In this document: in pieces, positions 46,961 to 55,757 of the stretch
Layout: the number at the start of each line of letters is the position of its first letter
Numbering within the stretch: position 1 is the first letter of the stretch
Source of the DNA: an uncultured Lachnospiraceae bacterium
GTDB lineage: Bacteria; Bacillota; Clostridia; Lachnospirales; Lachnospiraceae
Direction of reading: 5' to 3'
DNA: 56,437 nucleotides
Assembly (NCBI GenBank): GCA_910589075.1
Contig: CAJUSK010000001.1
Location: 1 to 56,437, forward strand
Translations under genes and position numbers: made by a program
Notes under the pieces: model-generated
What the model was told of the DNA's origin: nothing
The model's input: only the letters and a program-made list of their open reading frames with translations
The model's database searches: none

Positions 46961-47572
46961 ATGAAGAAGAAAATCATGTCTTTTGCCGCAGCTTTTGCGG
47001 TATTGGTTGGAAGCAGTATGACCGTATGCGCCCAACCGGTTACGATGGAGGACGGTACGGTGTTTGATGCGGAATATTATGCGCAGAATAATCCGGATGT
47101 TGCCGCCGTCCTGGGGGCGGATGCCAATGCGCTTTATCAGCATTATATCCTGTTTGGAAAAGCCGAGGGCAGGATTGGGGCAGCGGTGGAAGTGAACAGC
47201 CTTGACTATAATCATCAGGTAATGGAATTGTGCAACGGGCAGAGGAAGGCGTTGGGAACACGGGATCTGACCTATGATGATTCACTTGCCAGGGTGGCGC
47301 AAATCCGGGCGGAAGAGCTGCCCCAGGCATTTTCACATACGCGGCCTGATGGCACCAGCGCGCTGGATATGGTTCCCTTTGGCAATGGCATCCGTTATAA
47401 AGGGGAAAATATAGCCTGTGGCTTTGGAACACCGCAGAGTGTTGTGGAAGGCTGGATGAACAGCGAGGGACACAGAAAGAATATCCTGAACGGAAATTAC
47501 AGTAAAATTGGTGTGGGATATTATGTGGACGAATCCGGTTATCCTTATTGGGTACAGATTTTTGCAGGATGA
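46961..47572 (+). CDS. Secreted CAP/SCP-domain protein
   Basis: A 203-residue exported protein. The signal peptide ends near TVCAQP (about residue 25). A short module FDAEYYAQNNPDVAAVLGADANALYQHYILFGKAEGR follows, of a type repeated in many clostridial surface proteins. The CAP (CRISP/PR-1/SCP) domain covers about residues 85-203, with FSHTRPDGTS, YKGENIACG, GWMNSEGHRKNILN and the His and Glu of the CAP cavity. Function of bacterial CAP proteins is mostly unknown. GAAGGAGG precedes the ATG. Confidence 0.9.
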   Translation: MKKKIMSFAAAFAVLVGSSMTVCAQPVTMEDGTVFDAEYYAQNNPDVAAVLGADANALYQHYILFGKAEGRIGAAVEVNSLDYNHQVMELCNGQRKALGTRDLTYDDSLARVAQIRAEELPQAFSHTRPDGTSALDMVPFGNGIRYKGENIACGFGTPQSVVEGWMNSEGHRKNILNGNYSKIGVGYYVDESGYPYWVQIFAG

Positions 47573-47588
47573 CGGGAAGGAATACGGC

Positions 47589-48614
47589 ATGATTTCATTT
47601 GAAAGTGATTATTCGGCAGGCGCACATCCACTGGTTTTACAGCACATCATAGAAAGTAACATGGAGTGCCTGCCGGGGTATGGAAGTGATGTTTACTGTA
47701 AACGGGCACAGGAAAAGATACGGGAAGCCTGCGGTTGCCCGGACGGGGAAGTCTTTTTTCTGACGGGTGGCACGCAGACCAATGCAGTTGTGATCGCTTC
47801 CATGCTTCAGGAGTATGAAGGTGTGATTGCAGCCCGGACGGGGCATGTGAGTATCCATGAAGCGGGCGCTATTGAAAATACCGGGCATAAAGTGCTGGAA
47901 CTGGACGGGAAGGACGGGAAACTGGAGCCTGAGGCGGTAGAGGCATACCTGCGGGACTTTTATCAGGATGAAAATCATGAACATATGGTATTTCCGGGCA
48001 TGGTTTATATTACCTGGCCCACGGAATATGGGACACTGTATACCAGGCGGGAACTGGAACAGTTGGCAGAGGTGTGTCATCGCTTTGACATACCTCTGTA
48101 TCTTGATGGAGCCAGGCTGGGGTATGGACTGATGAGCCGGGAGGCAGATGTGACATTGGCCGATATTGCCGATTTGTGCGACGTATTTTACATTGGCGGA
48201 ACAAAAGTAGGGGCCTTGTGCGGGGAGGCAGTGGTTTTTACAGGAAAACAGATGCCCGGGCATTTTCTCACCCTGGTAAAACGCCGTGGTGCGTTGTTGG
48301 CTAAAGGCCGGCTTCTGGGTGTTCAGTTTGATGCATTGTTTACAGATGCATTGTATTTTGCGATCAGCAGGCACGCCATTGATATGGCGGAAGCGCTCAG
48401 GGAACTGTTCCGGGAAAAAGGGTATCGGTTTTATCTGGAATCCCCCACCAACCAGCAGTTTATCATACTGGATAATCAAAAGATGGAAGAACTGAAAGAG
48501 CAGGTGCGGTTTGGTTTCTGGGAAAAATTTGATGAAACCCATACGGTAGTACGCTTTGTCACAAGCTGGTCCACTGCACCGGAAGATCTGGAGAAATTGC
48601 GGGAATTATTGTAA
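47589..48614 (+). CDS. ltaE: Low-specificity threonine aldolase family PLP enzyme
   Basis: A 341-residue PLP enzyme that likely splits threonine or allo-threonine into glycine and acetaldehyde. Features are FESDYSAGAHP at the start, FLTGGTQTNAVVI (cofactor phosphate), HEAGAIENTGHK, LYLDGARLGYGL with the cofactor Asp, and the PLP lysine in FYIGGTKVGALCGEAVV. Family members usually have a similar length. GGGAAGG sets the ATG at 47589, 17 bp after the CAP gene. Related beta-eliminating lyases are an alternative. Confidence 0.88.
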   Translation: MISFESDYSAGAHPLVLQHIIESNMECLPGYGSDVYCKRAQEKIREACGCPDGEVFFLTGGTQTNAVVIASMLQEYEGVIAARTGHVSIHEAGAIENTGHKVLELDGKDGKLEPEAVEAYLRDFYQDENHEHMVFPGMVYITWPTEYGTLYTRRELEQLAEVCHRFDIPLYLDGARLGYGLMSREADVTLADIADLCDVFYIGGTKVGALCGEAVVFTGKQMPGHFLTLVKRRGALLAKGRLLGVQFDALFTDALYFAISRHAIDMAEALRELFREKGYRFYLESPTNQQFIILDNQKMEELKEQVRFGFWEKFDETHTVVRFVTSWSTAPEDLEKLRELL

Positions 48615-48651
48615 CCTGAAACGATACAGCAAAAGGAGCGACACAGCGGCT

Positions 48652-50367
48652 ATGAAACTGATTCCAAAGTATATCAGGAGACATCTGGGAATTTTTTTGC
48701 TTTCCATGTTTTTTCTCACGATGGAAGCCGTGGCGGATCTACTGCAGCCTGCGTTTATGTCTGAGATTGTAGATACGGGGATGCAAAATGCCAGTATCAG
48801 CCAAATCTTGTTTTATGGAAAAGCCATGCTGGGAATTGCTGTGGCCGGGGCTGTCTGTGCCGTTGCCCGCAATCATTTTGCCAGTCGGGTTTCACAGACA
48901 ATCGGAAGGGAACTGCGCCGTGATATGTATCACAATGTACAGCGGCTTTCCATGGAAAATATCGACCGTCTGCGGCCGGCTTCTATTATGACCCGCATCA
49001 CCAATGATGTGGCCCAGGTACAGGAATTTATCAATGGTATTATGCGAATTATGGTAAAGGCGCCGATTATTTGCATCGGTGCCGTTATCCTGATTCTGAT
49101 TCAGACACCGGAACAGTCGCCGGTTATGGCGGCTGTTATTTTTGTGGTGTTTCTTTTGATTCTGGCCAATATGCGGATTGGATATCCCCGGTTTGGAGCA
49201 GTACAGAAACAGGTGGATCGTTTGAACGGTGTGTCAGGAGAATTTCTTTCCGCTGTCCGTGTGGTTAAGGCTTTCCAGGCAGAAGAAGAGGAGGCACGGA
49301 AATTTGAGGCGGTTTCACTAAAGCTTGCCCATGCCAATATGGCAGCGCTCAGGACAATGGCAGTGTTCTCACCATTGATCAATCTGGTGGTGAACTTTGG
49401 CATTGTATTTTTGCTGTGGATTTCGGGCAATGCAAAGAGCGGGGAAATCGGCAGGCTGATGGCTTCCATCAATTATATGACGCAGGTACTTTTTGCGGTT
49501 ACAATGATTTCCAATACAATGCATACCGCAGTGAGGGCGGCGGCATCTTCTGACAGAATCCGGGAAGTGCTGGATGAAAAACCAACACAGCATATGCCGA
49601 AAGAACCTCTACGGCCGAATATACAGGGAAATATCCGCCTGGAACATGTGTCCTTTGCCTATGCGGGCGCCGGCAGGGAAGCGCTTCATGAAATCAGTAT
49701 GCATATCCATGCCGGTGAAACCATAGGGATCATTGGTTCCACCGGCTCCGGCAAAACAACGCTGGTCAACCTGATTTTGCGGTTTTATGACAGTTCTGCC
49801 GGGAAAATATGGTTGGACGGGTGTGATATTACACAGATTGATCCGGGGCTTTTGCGGGCTGCTGTGGGGGTCGTGCCTCAGAAAGCCCTGCTTTTTTCCG
49901 GGACCATCCGGGAGAACCTTCTCTGGGGACGGGCCAATGCTGACGGGGAAGAACTGCAGGCTGCCGCAGAAATTGCCTGTGCAGATGGGTTTATCAGGCA
50001 GAGCGCCCAGGGGTATGATACGCTGCTGGGACAGGGCGGGGTGAATCTGTCCGGCGGGCAGAAGCAGCGCCTTTGCATTGCGCGGGCACTTGTGAGGAAA
50101 CCGCGCATTCTGATTCTGGATGACTGTACCAGCGCACTGGATGCCCGGACAGAGGCGGATGTGCTCAGAGGATTGTCGCGTATTGCGGATACGATGACTG
50201 TACTGCTGGTCAGCCAGCGCATTTCCACCGTTATGCAGGCAGACCGTATCCTGTGTCTGGACGATGGACGTGTAAAAGGATGCGGGACCCACGGGGAATT
50301 GATGGAATCCTGCAAAACTTATCAGGAAATTTACCATTCCCAGATTGGAGGTGGGGGATATGACTGA
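48652..50367 (+). CDS. ABC exporter subunit 1 (fused membrane and ATPase domains)
   Basis: A 571-residue half-transporter. The six-helix membrane domain covers about residues 1-310 and the ATPase about 340-570, with Walker A IGSTGSGKTT, Q-loop VVPQKALLFSGT, signature LSGGQKQR, Walker B ILILDDCTSAL and H-loop-region LLVSQRIST. The catalytic Glu after Walker B is replaced by Asp (LDDC), and the H-loop His appears to be Gln, so this nucleotide site is probably degenerate. That is typical of one half of heterodimeric exporters. The partner gene overlaps it by eight bases. Confidence 0.9.
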   Translation: MKLIPKYIRRHLGIFLLSMFFLTMEAVADLLQPAFMSEIVDTGMQNASISQILFYGKAMLGIAVAGAVCAVARNHFASRVSQTIGRELRRDMYHNVQRLSMENIDRLRPASIMTRITNDVAQVQEFINGIMRIMVKAPIICIGAVILILIQTPEQSPVMAAVIFVVFLLILANMRIGYPRFGAVQKQVDRLNGVSGEFLSAVRVVKAFQAEEEEARKFEAVSLKLAHANMAALRTMAVFSPLINLVVNFGIVFLLWISGNAKSGEIGRLMASINYMTQVLFAVTMISNTMHTAVRAAASSDRIREVLDEKPTQHMPKEPLRPNIQGNIRLEHVSFAYAGAGREALHEISMHIHAGETIGIIGSTGSGKTTLVNLILRFYDSSAGKIWLDGCDITQIDPGLLRAAVGVVPQKALLFSGTIRENLLWGRANADGEELQAAAEIACADGFIRQSAQGYDTLLGQGGVNLSGGQKQRLCIARALVRKPRILILDDCTSALDARTEADVLRGLSRIADTMTVLLVSQRISTVMQADRILCLDDGRVKGCGTHGELMESCKTYQEIYHSQIGGGGYD

Positions 50368-52174
50368 GAAAAGGAGTGGTGTGCCGCCGGCAAATTTTAA
50401 CGGAATTGCCCGGCCCGGTCGTGGTATGGCCGTGGTAAAACCTGAAAATATGAAGGGAACGCTGCGCAGACTCTGGCAACTGACGAAAGGGCAGAGAAAA
50501 GGGTTTGGCTGGATTCTTTTGTTGTCTGCACTTGCTTCCTGTGCCGCTGTTTTGTCGCCATATGTGACGGGAAGCGCTGTGAGTGCAGTCAGTGACGGGA
50601 GTGGTACAGTCTGGGTGCTGGCCTGCCTTGCCGGTCTGTATATCAGTGACTGGCTGGTGAGATTTCTGCAGTCGTTTTGTATGGCGGCCATTGGGCAGCG
50701 TGTGATCCATCATATGCGCAAGACTTTGTTTCAACGGATGAAAACATTGCCACTGGCATTTTTTGACGGCCATCGCCACGGTGAAGTGATGAGCCGTCTG
50801 ACAAATGATGTGGATACCGTCAGTTCGACCATTTCCAGTTCGCTGACACTTTTTCTGACCTACGGATTTACGGTTCTTGGAATTTTTGGCATGATGCTGT
50901 GTCTGAGCCCTTTTCTGACACTGGTATCGTTATCTGGCATTGTTCTGGTCATGCTGCTGACCAAAATCATAACAAAACGAACCGGGAAACTTTTCTCAAA
51001 GCAGCAGAAAAGTCTGGGGGCGTTAAACGGTCAGGTGGAGGAAAGTATATCGGGCCTGTTGCTTGTAAAGGCGTTTTGCCGTGAGGAAGAGATGGAGAGG
51101 GCATTTGAGGAGAAAAATGAGGCGCTCTGCCGGGTATCCATCAAGGCGTTAATCTGTTCGGGGTATCTGATGCCGCTTATGAATGTGATTAACAATCTTC
51201 TCTATGTAGCCATATCTGTACTTTGTGGTGTGTTGTTTGTGGAGGGCACCATTTCCAGTATCGGGCTGATCACAAGTTTCCTGCTCTATGTCCGGCAGTT
51301 TACCCGTCCCTTTGTGGAGATTGCCAATATTTACAATCATTTTCAGACGGCAGTTGCCGGGGCCGAACGTATTTTTGAAATACTGGATGAGCAGCCGGAA
51401 CCTGCCGACAGAGAAGACGCCATCTCGCTGAGATTTCCCCGCGGAGAAATTGAACTGCGCCATGTGGAGTTTGGTTACACACCGGGCCGTCCTGTTTTGA
51501 AAGATATTTCCATAAAAATACCGGCGGGTACGAAAACTGCCGTTGTAGGCGCCACAGGATCCGGCAAGACGACAATGATCAATCTTCTGACACGGTTTTA
51601 TGATGTTTCCGGGGGAAGTATTCTTCTGGACGGACATGATCTGCGCGATTACAGGCTGGCGGATTTGAGAAAAGCCTTTGGGACGGTTTTACAGGATACG
51701 GCGCTGTTTGCCGTGTCGGTTCGGGATAATATTGCCTATGGGCATCCGGAAGCAGGCAGAGAGCAGGTAAAACAGGCTGCAGAAGCTGCAGGTGCAGCCG
51801 GCTTTATCGAGCGGTTGCCGGATGGCTATGATACGATTCTGGAACAGGGCGGTATGGAGCTGTCTCAGGGAGAGCGACAGCTTTTAACCATTGCCAGGGC
51901 GGTACTTGCCAATGCACCCATTCTCATTCTGGATGAAGCCACCAGCTCCGTGGATACGGTTACAGAACAGAACATACGGCGGGCTTTGTTGCAGATCTGT
52001 GCCGGCCGTACTTCGGTCATCATTGCACACCGGCTTTCAACGATACGGGATTCGGATTTGATTCTGTTACTTGAAGACGGGAGGATTGCAGAGCAGGGAA
52101 GTCATGAGGAACTGATGGAAATGGATGGGCTGTACGCACGGATGTATCGGACACAGGTGGACTTTGAGGGGTGA
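50360..52174 (+). CDS. ABC exporter subunit 2 (fused membrane and ATPase domains)
   Basis: A 604-residue half-transporter with an N-terminal extension (about 40 residues, rich in Pro and Arg), a six-helix membrane domain (to about 340) and an ATPase with Walker A VGATGSGKTT, signature LSQGERQ, Walker B ILILDEATSS (intact Glu) and HRLST H-loop. It supplies the intact catalytic residues missing in the partner, and the variant LSQGE signature faces the partner site. GGAGG sets the ATG at 50360. The pair is a type IV multidrug or lipid exporter of unknown substrate. Confidence 0.92.
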   Translation: MTEKRSGVPPANFNGIARPGRGMAVVKPENMKGTLRRLWQLTKGQRKGFGWILLLSALASCAAVLSPYVTGSAVSAVSDGSGTVWVLACLAGLYISDWLVRFLQSFCMAAIGQRVIHHMRKTLFQRMKTLPLAFFDGHRHGEVMSRLTNDVDTVSSTISSSLTLFLTYGFTVLGIFGMMLCLSPFLTLVSLSGIVLVMLLTKIITKRTGKLFSKQQKSLGALNGQVEESISGLLLVKAFCREEEMERAFEEKNEALCRVSIKALICSGYLMPLMNVINNLLYVAISVLCGVLFVEGTISSIGLITSFLLYVRQFTRPFVEIANIYNHFQTAVAGAERIFEILDEQPEPADREDAISLRFPRGEIELRHVEFGYTPGRPVLKDISIKIPAGTKTAVVGATGSGKTTMINLLTRFYDVSGGSILLDGHDLRDYRLADLRKAFGTVLQDTALFAVSVRDNIAYGHPEAGREQVKQAAEAAGAAGFIERLPDGYDTILEQGGMELSQGERQLLTIARAVLANAPILILDEATSSVDTVTEQNIRRALLQICAGRTSVIIAHRLSTIRDSDLILLLEDGRIAEQGSHEELMEMDGLYARMYRTQVDFEG

Positions 52175-52192
52175 GAGAGAGGACACAAGGTG

Positions 52193-52579
52193 TCAGTCCC
52201 ACCAGCAATAGTAGACGGACATATTGCCGGCGGGCGGGAGTGTGACCGGTGATAAGCTGCCATCTTTGTGGATGATAAAGGTTTGCTTTGAAGCATAGGA
52301 TACATTGCCGATATCGTCTACGACGATAACCTGCTGTGAGAAATCGGTTATTTCTCCAATGTCACTCGGAACTGTATCGCCGGGTTCATTGAAGATCTGT
52401 TTGATTTCAGACAGCGGCAGTCTGCTGAAAAGAATCAGCGTATCGGCATAAATGACGGGTTCATCATGGGCATATTCCTCCAGTCCATAGACTTGTACGA
52501 AAACCTCGGCTGTCTGATCTTTGTGCAACAGGTTTTCAATGATGGTGATAAAAGGCTGTTTTCCTGCAAGGTTTTCATG
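52193..52579 (-). pseudogene. Chromosomal gene truncated at its 5' end by the integrative element
   Basis: The minus strand has a continuous 128-codon reading frame (from ENLAGKQPFITIIENLLHKD through VYGLEEYAHDEPVIYADTLI to PPAGNMSVYYCWWD), with no start codon and a stop in front of it at 52582. It looks like the C-terminal part of a larger protein I do not recognise. A TTG at 52528 could start an 111-residue piece, but no ribosome site fits. The sequence character changes to the AT-rich element immediately upstream, so loss of the 5' end by insertion or deletion at about 52580 is the simplest explanation. Confidence 0.65.
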
Positions 52580-52584
52580 TTAAA

Positions 52585-52833
52585 ATGGTTGATTATCTCA
52601 AAAAAGCCTTGATTTACGGACATACACGCAGGATTTCAAGCGAAATTTACTACCAATTTACTACTTTTGAGGGAAAGAGCCTTGATATGCCGCCCGGAAT
52701 CCTGCAAGCCCAAACACCAGCCCCCAGCATTGAAAAACTGAATAAAGAAATACTCCAAAGGCACGGCGTTTCTTTATCTCCAAACAAGGAGAACAGGAAC
52801 GCCGCTTTTTTATACCCTTATGTTACGCATTAG
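52585..52833 (+). other. Doubtful reading frame next to the element boundary
   Basis: An 82-codon frame starts MVDYLKKALIYGHTRRIS and ends FLYPYVTH. It has no ribosome site and no match I recognise, and the start lies directly at the chromosomal breakpoint. It may be a fragment of a larger element gene. It is followed by a short frame with GRIFIEGKDLYLNPAKW, also unassigned. Confidence 0.3.
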
Positions 52834-52947
52834 GAGCAACAAGAGCCTTGTTATATGCGGCTTTCTGGGCGCATTTTTATTGAGGGCAAGGATTTATACC
52901 TTAACCCGGCAAAATGGCGTTCTATAGCGTAACAAATACAAAGCAAA

Positions 52948-53368
52948 ATGGGTAATGAAGCTATGGCGATTTTCCAAGCAAGACACAACATGAACCGTCC
53001 GATATTGGGAAACCCGATATTGGATTTTCCGATACCGGGTAATCCGACGTCGGAAAATCCAATGCAATTAAATAAAGATATAAATAAATACTGATTTATA
53101 AAATACCTATTCCTTTCCCTTCCTATCCTTCCCTCTCTCTATATCGGAAAAACAATACAGCCGCCGGAATGGAAACGAAAGGAACAGGCATACAAAAACA
53201 TTGGAAATTTATAGAGAGATTCTAAAGATCAGTATCAAAATGATATTCTCAAACAGTATAAGGTTTAGCATTTACAGACTGGACGCGATTGTCGGCTCCA
53301 TGCCCGGAACTGTTTCCCCCAAGAGAACAGCAATCCGAATTACTGAGAACGTTACCCTGCGCCGATAA
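52948..53368 (+). pseudogene. Decayed replication initiator protein A (RepA_N/DUF6017 type)
   Basis: A first segment reads RPILGNPILDFPIPGNP followed by TSENPMQLNKDINKY, the typical repeat-rich linker of ICE-borne replication initiators. A second segment (about 53200-53368) reads EIYREILK, then in another frame DQYQNDILKQYK, then YRLDAIVGSM and KRTAIRITENV, which recall the C-terminal DUF6017 domain (YREIIKENIEYD...RLDEIVELM...TIRIAG). Stops and frame changes between these parts show that the gene is broken. The N-terminal RepA_N domain is missing or too degraded to see. Confidence 0.65.
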
Positions 53369-53729
53369 TCTGATAATAGCAAAGTTACGGTTGTTATGCA
53401 CAGGGAGTAAAAGCCCTTTATCGGGAAATCCCCGGAACAACAGTTCTGTCAACACAAGGGGAATTTTCACTGCTCTAAACGGAAAATGCTTTTCCATGCG
53501 AGTAGGGCTGTTGTTTCGGGTAATGAAAATCCGCCGTAAATTACGTTTTCAAAGAAGAATAAGTTTCGGAGCAAGCATAGGAAAAGAGTACCCTTTTCCG
53601 TAAATCTGCCCGTATGCGGCTTGCCGGACAGATTTACTTGTTGGGAAATATCCCAAACCCTCGTGATAGTTCTCTCACTACCTACAACACCGTACAAGAC
53701 GATTAAAATGCCAAGCATTATTTAATTTC
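53369..53729. other. Non-coding element DNA with an inverted repeat
   Basis: No gene can be supported here. GTAAATCTG and CAGATTTAC flank a loop around 53600-53638 and form a clear 9-bp stem; it is preceded by GGAAAAGAGTACCCTTTTCC, itself a hairpin. These may be terminator-like or origin-like structures of the element. Confidence 0.45.
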
Positions 53730-53758
53730 TTGAATTTATTCGGCTGACCGTATATAAT
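53730..53758 (+). promoter_or_regulatory. Promoter of the HTH-RR-HK operon
   Basis: TTGAAT (53730-53735) and perfect TATAAT (53753-53758) are spaced by 17 bp, 39 bp upstream of the HTH gene. Confidence 0.72.
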
Positions 53759-53796
53759 TATAGCTATAGAACTTAGGAAAGCGAGGGAGACCGAAA

Positions 53797-53988
53797 ATGT
53801 TAGAGTTTATTTCTGCCCCGGAAGCGGCGAAAAAATGGGGCATTTCAGAAAGACGGGTGCAAAAGTTATGTGAGGAAAACCGTATACCGGGTGTGGCAAA
53901 ATTCAGCCGCTTGTGGTTGATACCAAAGAACGCTGAAAAACCAACAGATGCCCGCTTGAAAGCAGAAAGGAAGAAAAAACATGAATAA
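53797..53988 (+). CDS. Excisionase-like helix-turn-helix protein
   Basis: A 63-residue DNA-binding protein of the HTH_17 (MerR/excisionase-like) type: ISAPEAAKKWGISERRVQKLCEENRIPGVAKFSRLWLIPK, followed by a Lys-rich tail. Proteins of this kind act as excisionases or as small regulators. It overlaps the response regulator gene by eight bases, so here it more likely belongs to the regulatory operon. GCGAGGGAG precedes the ATG. Confidence 0.85.
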   Translation: MLEFISAPEAAKKWGISERRVQKLCEENRIPGVAKFSRLWLIPKNAEKPTDARLKAERKKKHE

Positions 53989-54673
53989 AGTTTTAATTAT
54001 TGATGATGATAAAGAGCTTTGTGCATTGATTAAACAAAGTATTTTACAAGAGAGTATAGAAGCTGACTGCTGCTATTCCGGGAAATCCGGCTTGCTACAA
54101 CTAAAAGAAAAGGAATACCAGCTCGTCATACTGGACGTAATGATGCCCGATTTCGATGGTTTTGAAACATTAGAACAGATTAGACAGGAAAGCAGTCTAC
54201 CTATTTTAATGTTTACATCAAAAAATGACAGTGCTTCAAAAGTGCGTGGCTTGCGGGCGGGAGCCGATGATTATTTAACAAAACCTTTTGATATGGACGA
54301 GCTGGTTGCCCGTATTGTTTCATTGATTAGACGCTATACCCGCTTCAACCAAAAAGACGGACAGACACAGAGATTTGAGTTTGACGGGTTGACGATTGAT
54401 TTTAATAGCCGTTCCATTGTCACAATAAATGGAGAATATGAAATTCCCCCGAAAGAATTTGATCTTCTTCTGTTCCTTGCTAAAAATCAAGGAAAAATAC
54501 TAACAAAACAGCAAATATATGAAAAGGTATGGGGCGAGGAATATGTGTATGATGATAGTAATATTATGGCAATCATTAGCCGTTTACGGAAAAAAATAGA
54601 AGAAAATCCCGGAAGCCCTAAATATATCCAGACAGTAAAAGGGATTGGCTACCGTTTCAGTAAGGAGGTATGA
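53981..54673 (+). CDS. OmpR-family response regulator
   Basis: A 230-residue regulator with an N-terminal receiver domain (acidic pair IIDDD, phospho-acceptor Asp52 in LVILDVMMPDFDG, conserved Lys in YLTKPFD) and a C-terminal winged-helix domain (about 130-230, PPKEFDLLLFLAKNQGKILTKQQIYEKVW, VYDDSNIMAIISRLRKKIEENP and YIQTVKGIGYRF). It belongs with the histidine kinase three bases downstream. OmpR-type regulators bind direct repeats at 10-11 bp spacing, as seen at 55659 before the ABC ATPase gene. Confidence 0.94.
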   Translation: MNKVLIIDDDKELCALIKQSILQESIEADCCYSGKSGLLQLKEKEYQLVILDVMMPDFDGFETLEQIRQESSLPILMFTSKNDSASKVRGLRAGADDYLTKPFDMDELVARIVSLIRRYTRFNQKDGQTQRFEFDGLTIDFNSRSIVTINGEYEIPPKEFDLLLFLAKNQGKILTKQQIYEKVWGEEYVYDDSNIMAIISRLRKKIEENPGSPKYIQTVKGIGYRFSKEV

Positions 54674-54676
54674 CCA

Positions 54677-55600
54677 TTGTATACAGAAGCTATCATTGTG
54701 ATTGAAATAGTGATTGTCCTTTTATCTGTTTGCAGTTCTGCGCTGACCGTCCGGCGTGTAAAAAAGCAGATTTCGGAAATATCTGACGCTTTGGAAGATA
54801 TAAAAAATGGGAATGGAAACAGGCGTATTTTAGCAGAAACACATGAGCTTGTTGCCCCTCTTGCTTATGCAATCAACGATATTATCCTGTCTTATGAAAA
54901 AAGGCTTTCTGCCTATCACCAGACGGACGAAACAAACAGGCAGCTTATGACGAGCCTTTCCCATGATGTAAGGACACCGCTTACCACTTTGATTGGGTAT
55001 TTAGACGCTGCACACAAGGGGATTGTTGACGGAAAAGAACGTGATGACTATATCGAAACTGCCCGCCGGAAAGCGCATGACTTGAAAGAATATATAGATG
55101 TGCTTTTTGATTGGTTTAGGTTAGGTTCTAATGAATTTTCCATGAACATAGCGGAGATTGATTTAACAGAGCTGACACGGAATATACTAATCGACTGGAT
55201 ACCGATATTTGAAGATACACAGGTAGATTTCACGATTGACATTCCAGAACAGCCTTTCCGGGTGCAGATTGACCCGGACGGATATATGCGGATATTAAAC
55301 AACCTTATACAAAATGTAATCTCCCATAGCCATGCAGATAAAATTGAAGTCGCTTTATCGGAACAGAACAGGAATATAAAAATTCTCCTGTCTGATAATG
55401 GAATAGGGATTGGCAAGGAGGACTTAAAGCATATTTTTGATCGGCTGTATAAATGCGATAAAGGGCGGTCTGAAAAAGGCAGCGGTCTTGGTCTGTCTAT
55501 CGTACATGAGCTTGTTGATAAATTAAACGGAACAATAACGGCAGACAGCACACCGGGAAAAGGAACAATTTTCACCCTGTTTTTCCCTTTGATAAACTAA
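54677..55600 (+). CDS. Membrane sensor histidine kinase, short sensor region
   Basis: A 307-residue kinase with one N-terminal membrane helix (IIVIEIVIVLLSVCSSALTV), a short linker, the phospho-His motif MTSLSHDVRTPLTTLIGYLD and the ATPase motifs NLIQNVISHSH (N box), LSDNGIGIGKED (G1), FDRLYKCD (F) and GSGLGLSIVHELV (G2). With no extracellular domain, it must sense through the membrane segment or through a transporter. The start is a TTG at 54677, placed seven bases after AAGGAGGT; no ATG in frame fits. Confidence 0.92.
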   Translation: MYTEAIIVIEIVIVLLSVCSSALTVRRVKKQISEISDALEDIKNGNGNRRILAETHELVAPLAYAINDIILSYEKRLSAYHQTDETNRQLMTSLSHDVRTPLTTLIGYLDAAHKGIVDGKERDDYIETARRKAHDLKEYIDVLFDWFRLGSNEFSMNIAEIDLTELTRNILIDWIPIFEDTQVDFTIDIPEQPFRVQIDPDGYMRILNNLIQNVISHSHADKIEVALSEQNRNIKILLSDNGIGIGKEDLKHIFDRLYKCDKGRSEKGSGLGLSIVHELVDKLNGTITADSTPGKGTIFTLFFPLIN

Positions 55601-55606
55601 TCAGCC

Positions 55607-55625
55607 CCCGCCACCCTATGGCGGG
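55607..55625 (+). terminator. Hairpin after the histidine kinase gene
   Basis: CCCGCCA (55607-55613) and TGGCGGG (55619-55625) form a 7-bp GC-rich stem followed by AGTAATTATTTG, a weak T tract. It separates the regulatory operon from the transporter genes. Confidence 0.65.
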
Positions 55626-55658
55626 AGTAATTATTTGTAAAAATCGCCTTTTCCAAAT

Positions 55659-55713
55659 TGCAAGGTTAATGCAAGATTGGTGCAAGGTTAATGCAAGGTT
55701 GGCGTGGTAGAAT
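55659..55713 (+). promoter_or_regulatory. Four TGCAAG half-sites at 11-bp spacing, promoter of the ABC genes
   Basis: TGCAAG occurs at 55659, 55670, 55681 and 55692, each exactly 11 bp apart (alternately followed by GTTAA or [AG]TTGG). A -10 box TAGAAT lies at 55708-55713, and there is no consensus -35; the last half-sites cover that position. This is the arrangement expected for an OmpR-family activator bound on one face of the DNA, presumably the adjacent response regulator. Confidence 0.85.
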
Positions 55714-55757
55714 GGCAGACATGAAAAACTTTTATTTCATAAAAGGGAGGTTTCGCA

